Positions 33,422-42,202 of a DNA stretch of 64,000 nucleotides are shown piece by piece. The notes beneath the pieces are model-generated. The model saw only the letters and a list, made by a program, of their open reading frames with translations, was not told the origin of the DNA and searched no databases. Every line of letters begins with the position of its first letter. The stretch's first letter is position 1. The DNA is from Glycomyces paridis (lineage in GTDB: Bacteria > Actinomycetota > Actinomycetes > Mycobacteriales > Micromonosporaceae). The translations under genes were made by a program, and so were the position numbers. The stretch is taken from positions 201,625-265,624 of the forward strand of contig NZ_STGX01000005.1 of NCBI RefSeq assembly GCF_004912155.1, in the 5' to 3' direction.

Positions 33422-34678
33422 TCAGCTGATGATCTCGACTCCGGCGACGGTCTTCTTACCCCGCCGGATCACTCCGTATCGTCCGTGAAGCAGGTCAGAG
33501 GGGTCGATAACGGCCTCGGCGTCCGCGACGCGGGCGTTGTTGAGGTAGGCGCCGCCCTCCTTCGCCGCGCGGCGGGCCTCGCCCAGGCTCGCGACGACGC
33601 CGGACTCCTTCATCGCCTCGGCGACGGTGAGGCCGGGCTTGTGGATCTCGGCGAGACCGGCCTCCGCGAGCGCGGCGCGCAGGGTCGCCTCGGGCAGCGC
33701 GGCGAGCTCGCCGCGGCCGAACAGGGCCTGTGAGGCGGCGATGACGTTCGCGGTCTCCTCGGCGCCGTGCAGCAGGGTCGTCAGCTCCTCGGCGAGGGCC
33801 TTCTGCGCCAGGCGCGCGGCGGGCTTCTCGGCGGTGGCCCGGTCCAGTTCCTCGAGCTCCTCGCGGGAACGGAGCGAGAAGCGCTTGAGGTAGTCGGACA
33901 CGTCGGCGTCGCTGGTGTTCACCCAGAACTGGTAGAACGCGTACGGGCTGGTCATCTCGGCGTCGAGCCAGACCGCGCCGCCCTCGCTCTTGCCGAACTT
34001 GGTGCCGTCGGCCTTGGTCACGAGCGGGGTCACGAACGCGTGCACGTGCTCGCCCGAGCGGCGCCGGATGAAGTCGACACCGGCGGTGATGTTGCCCCAC
34101 TGGTCCGACCCGCCGAACTGGAGAGTGCAGCCGTGGCGGCGGTTGAGCTCGTAGAAGTCGTTCGACTGGAGCAGCTGGTAGGCGAACTCGGTGAACGAGA
34201 TCCCCGACTCCAGGCGGCTCTTCACCACGTCGCGCGCGAGCATCTTCGAGACCGGGAAGTGCTTGCCGACGTCGCGGAGGAACTCGATGGCGCCCATCTC
34301 GTTCGTCCAGTCGAGGTTGTTCACCGCGACCGCGCCGTTGTCGCCGTCGTAGGTCACGAACGGCGCCACCTGGGCGCGGATCTTCTCGAACCAGCCCGCC
34401 ACGACCTCCGGCGGGTTCATGACGCGCTCGCCGACCTCGCGGGGGTCGCCGATCTGGCCGGTCGCGCCGCCGACGAGCAGCAGCGGCCGCAGCCCGCCCC
34501 GCTGGAGGCGGCGGGCGGTGATCAGCTGCATGAGGTGGCCGACGTGCAGACTCGGGGCGGTCGGGTCGAACCCGATATAGAACGTGACCTGGCCCGCGTC
34601 GATGTGCTCGCGGAGAGCATCGATGCCGGTCGAGTCCTGGATGAGGCCGCGCCACGCGAAGTCGTCGAGAATATGCAC
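33422..34678 (-). CDS. tyrS: Tyrosyl-tRNA synthetase
   Basis: Class I aminoacyl-tRNA synthetase, 418 aa. The HIGH-type motif is SLHVGHL near residue 44 and the KMSKS-type motif is KFGKS. FYIGFDPTAPS and QFGGSDQWGNI are tyrosine-site and ATP-site segments, and the C-terminal S4 domain contains SLGEARRAAKEGGAYLNN. GTG at 34678 (VHILDDFAWRGLIQD) is the likely start; the open frame upstream overlaps other coding sequence. Confidence 0.96.
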   Translation of the reverse strand: MHILDDFAWRGLIQDSTGIDALREHIDAGQVTFYIGFDPTAPSLHVGHLMQLITARRLQRGGLRPLLLVGGATGQIGDPREVGERVMNPPEVVAGWFEKIRAQVAPFVTYDGDNGAVAVNNLDWTNEMGAIEFLRDVGKHFPVSKMLARDVVKSRLESGISFTEFAYQLLQSNDFYELNRRHGCTLQFGGSDQWGNITAGVDFIRRRSGEHVHAFVTPLVTKADGTKFGKSEGGAVWLDAEMTSPYAFYQFWVNTSDADVSDYLKRFSLRSREELEELDRATAEKPAARLAQKALAEELTTLLHGAEETANVIAASQALFGRGELAALPEATLRAALAEAGLAEIHKPGLTVAEAMKESGVVASLGEARRAAKEGGAYLNNARVADAEAVIDPSDLLHGRYGVIRRGKKTVAGVEIIS

Positions 34679-34743
34679 GCCCCCATTGTGCCTCAGCGGG
34701 CGAAACGCTTTTGAGGAGAGCGCGGCGGGGTAAGCGCCGTCGC

Positions 34744-36591
34744 TCAAGCCCCGGCGCGGCTGCCGGTCTCGCCCAGGGCGAGCGCGGTCTCGATGTGGAC
34801 GCGCAGCTCCAGGGACGCGGCGGTCTTCGCGGTCTGCTTGGTCGGGCCGGCGCCTTCGGCGGCGACGTGCTCCCCGCCGTCGCGCATCCGGCCCTCCGCG
34901 CGGCACGTGAAGATCCGCTCGTGTGAGGGACCGTCGACCCGGAAGTCCCAGGTCAGGTGCTCCAGCGCGCCGCGGGCGGCGTAGATCTGCACCGCCTCGG
35001 CGGGGTTGACGGCCGCGTCCACGAGGAGCTTGCGCGGCCCGTCGCCGCGGGCCTTGGCGGTCGCGTCGCCCGAGCGGTCGGGCAGGCCCGCGAGTGTCGC
35101 CACCAGCGCCAGCGCAGCCTGATTGCGGGCGTCTTTCTTGTTGCGCTGCAAGCGTTTGGGCGATTCGACGCGTTTGCCGTCGTAGAGGACGGCGACCTGC
35201 GCGGAGAACAGGGGCGTCTCGAAGCCGGGCGCGGCCTCGACGGTCCAGAGCACGTCGGTGTCGTTGCTGATGGGGCCGCCGAGGCGGTCCTGGAGGTAGA
35301 CGTTGACGATGGACTGTGCCTGCTGGGGTTCGCGGGCGAGGTGGTCGTTCATGCGTTCGCGCAGGGGCGCGAAGGCCTCGCGGCCGTAGAGGTAGACGGA
35401 GGCGAACTCGCGCAGTTGCAGCTCGCCGGCGCCGAAGCGGCGCTCGGCGTCCCGGACGAGTCCGTCGGGGACTTCCCCTTGGTCGACGGCGAACTGGAGG
35501 ACGCGGGAGAACTGCTTGTAGGGCAGGCGGGCGAAGTCGGCCGTGTCGATGTGGCGGGCGGTCTCCTCGGCGGCGCGCTGCTTGAAGTACTCGGTCTTGG
35601 CGCGGCGCTCGGCCTCGACGACCTCGTTGACGTGGTCGGCGGCGGCCTTGAGCTCGTCGACGGGGTAGGGGCTGGGCTGCCCGAGGGCGCCGGCGAGGAG
35701 GATGCGCTGGGTGAGGAGGTCGGGGTAGCGGCGGATGGGGCTGGTGGCGTGGGTGTACGCGGGCAGCTGGAGTCCGTGGTGGCCGTGGACGGTGGGGCCG
35801 TAGGTGGCGGCGCGGGCGACCATGCGCATCCGGGTGCGGAGCATCTCGAAGGCGGCGCTGTCGCCTGCGGCGGCGATGGTCTCGAGTTCGGCGCGCAGTT
35901 CGGCGGGGTCGCCGGCGACGGTGGCGAGGCGGTGGTTGCGGAAGAGGATGGGCACGTCCTCCCGGACGGCCCAGGCCGCGATCTGGGCGTTGGCGGCGAT
36001 CATGAACTCCTGCACGATGATGTAGCCGGAGTTGCGCTCGGCGCTGTCGAGGCGCACGAGCTGGCCCTCTTCGTTGGTGGCGAAGCCGGAGAGGAGGTCG
36101 TAGAAGGCGAGGGCGCCGGCGTTGCGGCGCGCGGCGAGCATGGTCTGGGCGAAGCGCAGGGCGAGCGCGAGGGTGGCGTGGAGCGGGTGGGCCGGGTCGG
36201 CGGCGGCGCGGGCGGCGGCGTCGTGGGTCAGGACCCAGGAGCGGGTGAGGCGTCCGGGTCCGAGGTCGGCGGCGAGCACGTGCCCGGCGGCGTCGAGGCG
36301 GAGGCGCACGGCGAAGGTGTCGTTGTCGCGGCCGGGTTCGAGGCCCGCGGCGGCGACGACGGGCGCGGGGAGCATGTGCTTGGTGCGCTCGGTGCGGTAG
36401 CGGGTGTGGACGCGTTGGCGCGCTTCGGTGTCGGCTCTGCCGCCGGTGGGGACGTGGTCGGCGACGCGGCTGATGTGGATCCACACGTCGAAGCCGTCGC
36501 CGTCCGGTTCGATCCAGATCGCGTCGTCGCGGTCGACGGTGGTGGCGGCATCGATCATGATCCCGGTCTCGGCTGGGTTGTAGTCGGCCAA
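34744..36591 (-). CDS. RNB-domain ribonuclease with C-terminal dsRNA-binding-like domain
   Basis: 615 aa from TTG at 36591, chosen because GAAGGAG lies 5 nt upstream. The RNase II/R catalytic signature is complete: D14, D20, D22, D23 have the same spacing as the RNase II metal-binding aspartates, and the later HATSPIRRYPDLLTQRIL motif is present. The usual N-terminal cold-shock and C-terminal S1 domains are absent. Residues 529-602 instead resemble a double-stranded-RNA-binding domain (NPAEAVQIYAARG, DGPSHERIFTCRAEG, EGAGPTKQTAKTAAS). Predicted 3'-to-5' exoribonuclease; the architecture is unusual. It precedes tyrS on the same strand. Confidence 0.87.
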   Translation of the reverse strand: MADYNPAETGIMIDAATTVDRDDAIWIEPDGDGFDVWIHISRVADHVPTGGRADTEARQRVHTRYRTERTKHMLPAPVVAAAGLEPGRDNDTFAVRLRLDAAGHVLAADLGPGRLTRSWVLTHDAAARAAADPAHPLHATLALALRFAQTMLAARRNAGALAFYDLLSGFATNEEGQLVRLDSAERNSGYIIVQEFMIAANAQIAAWAVREDVPILFRNHRLATVAGDPAELRAELETIAAAGDSAAFEMLRTRMRMVARAATYGPTVHGHHGLQLPAYTHATSPIRRYPDLLTQRILLAGALGQPSPYPVDELKAAADHVNEVVEAERRAKTEYFKQRAAEETARHIDTADFARLPYKQFSRVLQFAVDQGEVPDGLVRDAERRFGAGELQLREFASVYLYGREAFAPLRERMNDHLAREPQQAQSIVNVYLQDRLGGPISNDTDVLWTVEAAPGFETPLFSAQVAVLYDGKRVESPKRLQRNKKDARNQAALALVATLAGLPDRSGDATAKARGDGPRKLLVDAAVNPAEAVQIYAARGALEHLTWDFRVDGPSHERIFTCRAEGRMRDGGEHVAAEGAGPTKQTAKTAASLELRVHIETALALGETGSRAGA

Positions 36592-36657
36592 CTGCGCTCC
36601 TTCGAGGTCCAGCCGCCATGGTAGCGGTCGCGGGGGTCCTTGGGGGCGAACGCATGG

Positions 36658-36688
36658 GGCCGGGAGTTCGCATTGTGAACTCCCGGCC
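36658..36688. terminator. Terminator-like hairpin downstream of cupin operon side
   Basis: 12-bp perfect arms GGCCGGGAGTTC / GAACTCCCGGCC have a 7-nt loop (36658-36669, 36677-36688). It lies 52 bp after the cupin gene stop on the minus strand and before the RNB gene. Confidence 0.75.
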
Positions 36689-36740
36689 ACTCGTGGCGTT
36701 GATGCGTCAGGGGCGCAGATGGGTCAGGGCCCCGGGTGAG

Positions 36741-37457
36741 TCAGGGGCGGAGGTCCCAGGTCTCCAGGCGTCCGCACATGCCCCATTTGGCGGCCGGGTC
36801 GCCCGCGTCGCCGACGTGGGCGTCGCACAGGTGGGCGCCGTCGGCTTTCGCGAGGGCGTCGAGGTGGGCGCCGGTGGCGTCGGCCTGGGCCTTGGGCCCG
36901 TCGGCCCACAGGCGCCGCCAGGTCTCGGTGCGGCCGGAGACGAGCCGGGCGGCGCGGTCCCACAGGGGGCGCATCGCTTCGGGGCCTTGGGATTGGACGC
37001 GTTCGCGCAGGGCGAGGTAGCCGTCCACGGCGAGGTCCCGGCGGGCGCGGGCGGCCTCGCCGCGTTCGGCGTCGGTCAGGTCGGGTGCGGCCGGCGCGCC
37101 CGCCGCGGCGGCGTAGGCCTCCGGGTCGTCAAGGGTCCCTTCAGGGAAGGTGAACACGGCGTCCCCGGCCTCGGGGATGCCGGCGTTCTGCATGACGACG
37201 ACGACCTGGAGGTCGCCGGAGACGTTGACGAGCCGGTGGACCGTCCCGGGGGTGAACCACAGGACGGTCCCGCGCGCGAGGTCGCGGCGCTCGTAGCCGT
37301 CGCCCGAGAGCGTCTCGACCGCTCCGGTGCCGCCGGTGACGACGTAGCCCTCGGTCGAGGCGGTGTGGAGGTGCGGCGAGCCGCCCGCCTGCCCGTCGAC
37401 GGTGGGCCAGTCGTAGACGGTGACGATGGAGACGGCCGTGCCGCCGGGGAAGCCCAT
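36741..37457 (-). CDS. Cupin-domain protein, sugar-related operon
   Basis: 238 aa. The N-terminal cupin barrel has GGSPHLHTASTEGYVVTGGTGAVETL (metal-binding His residues) and GTVLWFTPGTVHRLVN with the second-motif His. The C-terminal 100 residues are helical (GYLALRERVQSQGPEAMRPLWDRAARLV) and end with ...KWGMCGRLETWDLRP. It starts 2 bp after the stop of the PmoA-like gene, so the two are co-translated. The role is probably in sugar or polyol handling by context only. Confidence 0.8.
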   Translation of the reverse strand: MGFPGGTAVSIVTVYDWPTVDGQAGGSPHLHTASTEGYVVTGGTGAVETLSGDGYERRDLARGTVLWFTPGTVHRLVNVSGDLQVVVVMQNAGIPEAGDAVFTFPEGTLDDPEAYAAAAGAPAAPDLTDAERGEAARARRDLAVDGYLALRERVQSQGPEAMRPLWDRAARLVSGRTETWRRLWADGPKAQADATGAHLDALAKADGAHLCDAHVGDAGDPAAKWGMCGRLETWDLRP

Positions 37458-37459
37458 CG

Positions 37460-38386
37460 TCAGCCCAGCCGGGCCAGTTCGGCGGCGGCGAGTTCGGCGG
37501 CCTTGGCGGCGCCCTCGATCCCGGTGTCGCCGTTGCAGACGGCGACGGCGTGGCGCAGGGTCACGGTGTCGCCGGGGGCCATCGGCAGCTCGGTGTCGAA
37601 GAACGGCGCGGGACAGACCGCGGCGAAGGGGTTGGAGCGGACGAACCACTTGACGGGCGCGCCGGGGTTCTCGGGGTGGTCGGTGAAGACCAGGGTCGAG
37701 ACCGCGTCGGTCGAGTCGTGCTTGCCGCGGAAGGCCATCCAGTCCCCGCGCACGCCCATGAGCTCGTCGCCGCCCTCGCCGTCGGTGGTGTAGACGCGGC
37801 CGTCGGTGAAGGATCGCGGTCCGCGCCAGAAGAAGCCGCCGTAGCCGGCGTTGTCGCGGCCCTCGGTGGTGGGGCTGCCCATGACGACCGTGTCGTCGGT
37901 GTCGTTGGTGAACGCGGTGGAGAAGGAGAGCACCCAGGAGTCGTCGGAGAGGACGGTGACGGCGAAGGCCCGGCGCTCGGAGAAGAAGTGGCGCCCGTCC
38001 TCGGTGACCCAGTCGAGGCGTTCGACGGCCGTGACGGCCCCGTCGGCGGCGTCGAGGGCGGTGAACTCGCGGTGGACCATGGCGCCGTCGTTCTTCTCGT
38101 CGACGTAGCCGAGGTCGCGGCGGAAGGTGCGCCCGCCCCAGAAGTTCTCGGGGCCCGCGTTCGGCAGGGACAGGGCGATGCCCTTGTGCCACACGTGGTC
38201 GTGGGGCCGGTAGAGGCTCACCTGGTTCCCGGCGAGGTCGCGCAGGGGCTCGAAGTAGGGCCGGGGGGACTCGAACTGCGCGTTGTCGGGTCGGTAGACG
38301 TAGCGCAGGATCTCCACGTCGCCGCTGGCGATCGAGAGGGCGGTGTCGTTGTCGGCGAGTCGCAGCGTCATCGGTGTTGTCTCCAC
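37460..38386 (-). CDS. PmoA-like protein (DUF6807 family)
   Basis: 308 aa. Family segments are visible: LRYVYRPDNAQFESPRPYFEPLRDLAGNQVSLYRPHDHVWHKGIALSLP, then ENFWGGRTFRRDLGYVD. The family is labelled PmoA by old annotation but is not methane monooxygenase. Members sit with Gfo/Idh/MocA oxidoreductases in carbohydrate loci, as here. An internal ATG at 38371 (MTLRLADND) is a possible start. The biochemical role is unknown. Confidence 0.82.
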   Translation of the reverse strand: METTPMTLRLADNDTALSIASGDVEILRYVYRPDNAQFESPRPYFEPLRDLAGNQVSLYRPHDHVWHKGIALSLPNAGPENFWGGRTFRRDLGYVDEKNDGAMVHREFTALDAADGAVTAVERLDWVTEDGRHFFSERRAFAVTVLSDDSWVLSFSTAFTNDTDDTVVMGSPTTEGRDNAGYGGFFWRGPRSFTDGRVYTTDGEGGDELMGVRGDWMAFRGKHDSTDAVSTLVFTDHPENPGAPVKWFVRSNPFAAVCPAPFFDTELPMAPGDTVTLRHAVAVCNGDTGIEGAAKAAELAAAELARLG

Positions 38387-38426
38387 AATGTCTGGTGTGT
38401 CATGACTGGTGCGTGATGTCGGTCGG

Positions 38427-39524
38427 TCACTTGAGGTCGGGCCAGGGGGTCCCCGACCCGTCCATGCGCTGGTAGAACGGCGAGGTGGGGTCGATGTCCC
38501 CGGCGCGGACGCGTTCGCCGGTGAAGGCCGAGGCGTAGATCGCGGCGAGCAGTTCGAGGGTGCGGCGGGCCTCCTCGATGGCGACCGGCGGGGTGGCCCT
38601 GCCGTCGAGCGCGTCGGCGATGCGGGCGAACTGGGCGCCGTGGCCGGAGGCCTGGCCGCGCGGCTCCCCCGCCCAGGCGAGGTTGACGTCCGCGGCGGCG
38701 GACGCGATCGGGTGGACGCTCCAGTCGTCGTCGCCGTAGCCGTAGAGGTGGTCGAGTTCGACGGTGGCCGTGTCGAAGTCGAGGCGGATCTGGGAGACCT
38801 CGCGGGGGCTCAGGAGCGAGTTGGTGATGACCGCAGAGGCGCCGGACTCGAGCGTGACGATGGCGTGCGAGACGTCCTCGGTGTTGGTGGTCCGGCGGTG
38901 GCGGTGCGCGGTGGCGACCACCTCGGACCAGGGCCCGACGATCGACAGGAGCGTGTCGATCTGGTGGATGCCGTGGCCCATGGTGGGCCCGCCGCCCTCG
39001 GTCTCCCAGCGCCCGCGCCATTCGACCGCGAAGTACTCCTCGGGCCGGAACCACAGGGTGTCGCACTTGGCGACGGCGAGGCGGCCGAGGACGCCGGAGG
39101 CCATCATGTTCCGGACGCGTTCGGCCGCCGAGCCGAAGCGGTGCTGCGAGATGACCGCGAAGTCGGCGGTCGAGGAGGCGGCGGCGGCCGCGATCCGGTC
39201 GAACTCCTCCAGGCTCAGCGCCGGGGGCTTCTCGCAGACGACGCCGACGTTCGCTTCGAGCGCGGCGATCGCGCCGGGGCCGTGGGCCACGGGCGGGGTG
39301 CACAGGTCGACGAGGTCGAGCTCCTCGTTGGCGAGGAGGTCCTCGATGGTGGCGTACCCGCGTGCGAGGCCGAACTTCTCCTTGAAGGCGTCCAGGCGGC
39401 CCTGGTCGGGGTCGACCGCCGCGACCAGCTCGAACCGGTCGGGGACGTGCTTTCGCAGCTCGTCGGCGTGAAGGTGGGCGATGCCGCCGGTGCCGACGAT
39501 GGCGAGGCGGTGGGTGGAGGTCAC
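38427..39524 (-). CDS. Gfo/Idh/MocA-family NAD(P) oxidoreductase
   Basis: 365 aa. The N-terminal Rossmann motif HRLAIVGTGGIAHLHADELR, EKPPALSLEEFDRI (the EKP motif) and GHGIHQIDTLLSIVG are diagnostic. It probably oxidises or reduces a sugar or inositol derivative. The start is GTG at 39524 with GAAGGAG upstream. It is the first gene of the operon leading to the PmoA-like and cupin genes. A LacI-type operator lies just upstream. Confidence 0.92.
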   Translation of the reverse strand: MTSTHRLAIVGTGGIAHLHADELRKHVPDRFELVAAVDPDQGRLDAFKEKFGLARGYATIEDLLANEELDLVDLCTPPVAHGPGAIAALEANVGVVCEKPPALSLEEFDRIAAAAASSTADFAVISQHRFGSAAERVRNMMASGVLGRLAVAKCDTLWFRPEEYFAVEWRGRWETEGGGPTMGHGIHQIDTLLSIVGPWSEVVATAHRHRRTTNTEDVSHAIVTLESGASAVITNSLLSPREVSQIRLDFDTATVELDHLYGYGDDDWSVHPIASAAADVNLAWAGEPRGQASGHGAQFARIADALDGRATPPVAIEEARRTLELLAAIYASAFTGERVRAGDIDPTSPFYQRMDGSGTPWPDLK

Positions 39525-39546
39525 GGGGACTCCTTCAGCACGGAGG

Positions 39547-39564
39547 GTTTGCAAACGTTTTCCA
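39547..39564. promoter_or_regulatory. LacI-type operator upstream of Gfo/Idh/MocA gene
   Basis: GTTTGCAAACGTTTTCCA lies 23 bp before the GTG start. It combines a perfect 10-bp palindrome GTTTGCAAAC with the central-CG arrangement AAACGTTT seen in LacI/GalR-family operators. The divergent lacI gene of this locus is the probable regulator. Confidence 0.6.
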
Positions 39565-39579
39565 GCGTCGTCGACAATA

Positions 39580-41895
39580 CTAGCCGACAGCCGTTTCGAC
39601 AGTGACCTGGGTCTCCAGGACGCGTGTGCCCGGTTCGATGCGACGCTCGCCGGTCACGCGCACGGCCAGGGGCTCCTCGGTGTCGGCCGCGGACCGGCCG
39701 AGGCGCAGTTCGAGCGCGCCGGGTTCGACGACCCACTGCCCGTCGAGCCCGATGAGCGCGGCCAGGTCCAGCGGCACCGCGAAGCGGGCCGTGGCGGCCT
39801 CGCCGGGGGCGAGTTCGAGGCGCGCGAAGCCCACGAGGCGCTGCACGGGGCGTACGGTGCTGGCGACCGGGTCGTGGAGGTACACCTGCACGACCTCCGT
39901 CCCGGCCCGGCCGCCGGTGTTGGCGACGCGCACGGCGACCTCGACCCTGCCTTCGGGACCGGTCTCGGCCGCCGACAGCAGCTCCGGTGCGTCCCAGGTG
40001 AACTCGGTGTAGGTGAGGCCGTGGCCGAAGGCGTAGCGCGCGGTCGGGTCCACCGAGGACACCTCCGAGCGGCGGGCGAGCTGCGGGCCGAGGTAGGTGG
40101 CCGGGGGCGAGTCGCGCCGGGCCGGGACGCCCACGGGGAGGCGGCCTTCGGGGGCGGCGGCGCCGGTGAGGATCTCGCTGATCGCCGCGGCGCCCTCCTC
40201 GCCGGGCAGGAACGCCTGCACGATGGCGGCGGCCCGGTCCGGGGCGGTGCCGAGGGCGTACGGGCGGCCCGAAATGACGACCACGACGGTGGGCGTGCCG
40301 GAGTCGAGCACCGCTTCGAGCAGTTCGCTCTGGCGCCCGGGCAGCGCGTGGTCGGGGGCGTCGCAGCCCTCGCCGGAGGTGCCGCGCCCGAACAGGCTGG
40401 AGCGGTCGCCGACGGCGATGACGGCGAGGTCGGCGCCCGCGGCGGCGGCCGCGGCGGCTTCGAGGTCGGCGTCGGTCGCGTCCAGGACCCAGCCGCCCGC
40501 GACGTGGTCGAGGACGGTGCCGGGGAGGTCGGCCGCGAGGCGTTCGGCGAGGGTCGCGATGGCCACGCCGGTGTCGACCGCCGGGTAGGGGTCGCCGCTG
40601 TCCACTTCGTACCGCATGTGGTGGTTGGGGAAGGAGTAGCAGCCGAGCATCGCGGCGGCGTCGTCGGCGACGGGGCCGAGGAGCGCGACGCGCGCGGGCG
40701 CCGAGGCCAGCGGCAGCGTGCCGTCGTTGGCGAGCAGCACGATCGACTTGCGGGCGACCTCGGCCGCCAGCGCGCGGGAGGCGGGCGGGTCGAGGTCGAC
40801 CGTGCCGGGCGCCTCGGGCAGCTCGTCGAGCAGGCCGAGTTCGATCTTCTGGGTCAGGACGCGCTCGACGGCGCGGTCGAGGGTCTTCTCCTCCACGAGG
40901 CCGTCGGCGACGGCGGCCTGGAGCGGTTCGCCGAAGCAGTCGGCGCCGGGCAGTTCGACGTCGACGCCGGCGTTGAGGGCGAGCCCGGCGGCGGCGGTGC
41001 GGTCGGCGGCGACGCCGTGGAGGGAGTTGAGGAAGTTGACGCCGAAGTAGTCGCCGACGATGGTGCCGTCGAAGCCCCACTCCTCGCGGAGGATGCCGGT
41101 GAGCAGGCGGACGTTCGCGTGGGAGGGGACGCCGTCGTTGGCGGCGTAGGAGGGCATGACGGACTTGGCGCGCCCGAGGCGCACGGCCATCTCGAAGGGG
41201 GTCAGGTAGGTCTCGGCGAACTGCCTGGGGCCCAGGTAGACCGGGCCGAAGTTGCGGGCGGCGTGCGAGGCGGAGTACCCGGCGAAGTGCTTGAGGGTGG
41301 CGATGATCCCGGCGTCCTGGATGCCGCGGACGTAGGCGGTGCCGAGGACGCCGGTGAGGTACGGGTCCTCGCCGATGGTCTCCTCGGTGCGGCCCCAGCG
41401 GGAGTCGGCGACGACGTCGAGGACGGGGGCGAGGCCCTGGTGGATGCCGACCGAGCGCATGGTGGTGCCGATCTGCTCCGCCATGGCGCGCACGAGGTCG
41501 GCGTCGAAGGTCGCGCCCCAGGCGAGTGCGGTGGGGAAGACGGTGGCGCCGTAGGCCATGAAGCCGGCGAGGCACTCGTCGTGGGCGACTGCGGCGATGC
41601 CGAAGCGGCTGCCCTCGCGGATGCGGCCCTGGATCGCGGCGAGGCGCGCGGCGCCTTCGGCGGGGTCGACGCGGGCCGATCCGAAGGGGCGGGTGAGCTG
41701 GCCGAGGCCCCGGGCGAGGGAGTCGTCGACGGCGACGCCGCCGGTCTGCTCGCTCTGGTGGGGGGCCATGTCGCCGGCGTCGGCCTCGACGCCGCGCCAC
41801 AGACTCGACAGCTGCGCGCATTTCTCTTCGAGGGTCATCCGCTTGACCAGCCCGGCGGCCCGTTCGGCCGCCTCCGCGGGGGTGTCGGTGTCCAT
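39580..41895 (-). CDS. GH3-family beta-glycosidase
   Basis: 771 aa from ATG at 41895. The catalytic (alpha/beta)8 domain has PVLDVVADSRWGRTEETIGEDPYL, LKHFAGYS and the nucleophile region GFDGTIVGDYFG. The C-terminal (alpha/beta)6 domain and a fibronectin-III-like end (RYAFGHGLTYTEFTWD, VRVANTGGRAGTEVVQVYL) complete the GH3 architecture. No signal peptide, so the substrate is probably an imported oligosaccharide such as cello- or xylo-oligosaccharide (specificity not determinable here). It faces the lacI gene divergently. Confidence 0.94.
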   Translation of the reverse strand: MDTDTPAEAAERAAGLVKRMTLEEKCAQLSSLWRGVEADAGDMAPHQSEQTGGVAVDDSLARGLGQLTRPFGSARVDPAEGAARLAAIQGRIREGSRFGIAAVAHDECLAGFMAYGATVFPTALAWGATFDADLVRAMAEQIGTTMRSVGIHQGLAPVLDVVADSRWGRTEETIGEDPYLTGVLGTAYVRGIQDAGIIATLKHFAGYSASHAARNFGPVYLGPRQFAETYLTPFEMAVRLGRAKSVMPSYAANDGVPSHANVRLLTGILREEWGFDGTIVGDYFGVNFLNSLHGVAADRTAAAGLALNAGVDVELPGADCFGEPLQAAVADGLVEEKTLDRAVERVLTQKIELGLLDELPEAPGTVDLDPPASRALAAEVARKSIVLLANDGTLPLASAPARVALLGPVADDAAAMLGCYSFPNHHMRYEVDSGDPYPAVDTGVAIATLAERLAADLPGTVLDHVAGGWVLDATDADLEAAAAAAAGADLAVIAVGDRSSLFGRGTSGEGCDAPDHALPGRQSELLEAVLDSGTPTVVVVISGRPYALGTAPDRAAAIVQAFLPGEEGAAAISEILTGAAAPEGRLPVGVPARRDSPPATYLGPQLARRSEVSSVDPTARYAFGHGLTYTEFTWDAPELLSAAETGPEGRVEVAVRVANTGGRAGTEVVQVYLHDPVASTVRPVQRLVGFARLELAPGEAATARFAVPLDLAALIGLDGQWVVEPGALELRLGRSAADTEEPLAVRVTGERRIEPGTRVLETQVTVETAVG

Positions 41896-42202
41896 GCTGC
41901 TCCACTCAAGCGGCCCGCTACGTGCCGTTGGCGGCGGGGGGAGGGGCCGATAGTTTCTGAAAGTTTTCTGATCGTTTTCGATGCAGGTTTGCACACCATA
42001 ACATTGATGAGCGCCTACTTCTAGCGCCAATCGGATCGTGGGATGCGTTTGCCCCGGGCTCATATTCGATGATTTCGTTCGAAACTTTCGGACGGAATCC
42101 GGGAGCCCGGACCGGCGGCTATAGGATGTCCGCACTACCGTTGGTAGGGCATTCCCACGGGAGGCACCCGCGGAGCGGTGAACTGGAACAGCTGGAGGAC
42201 CC
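41896..42202. promoter_or_regulatory. Divergent GH3/lacI control region
   Basis: This 307-bp gene-less stretch is notably AT-richer than the coding DNA. It holds several CG/AAA-TTT palindromic elements: GAAAGTTTTC and ATCGTTTTCGAT at about 41957-41982, GTTTGCACAC near 41988, and the perfect CGAAA-C-TTTCG at 42080-42090. A CTACC-GTT-GGTAG palindrome occurs at 42135-42147. These fit LacI-family operators for both genes; TATAGG at about 42120 may be a -10 for lacI. Confidence 0.6.
42080..42090. promoter_or_regulatory. Perfect LacI-type palindrome CGAAACTTTCG
   Basis: Odd-length palindrome CGAAA-C-TTTCG in the divergent region between the GH3 gene and lacI. Repressors of the LacI family at streptomycete xylan-utilisation loci are known to act at CGAA-N-TTCG-like sites, which hints at a xylo-oligosaccharide locus. 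Confidence 0.55.

Noticed and set aside
31450-33429. 659-aa Val/Ala/Thr-rich plus-strand frame
   Set aside because: Antisense shadow of the RDR-repeat gene; the repeat keeps the opposite frame open automatically.
42135-42147. CTACC-GTT-GGTAG palindrome as a second lacI operator
   Set aside because: Lacks the CG/AAA-TTT core of the other sites; too short to claim separately.
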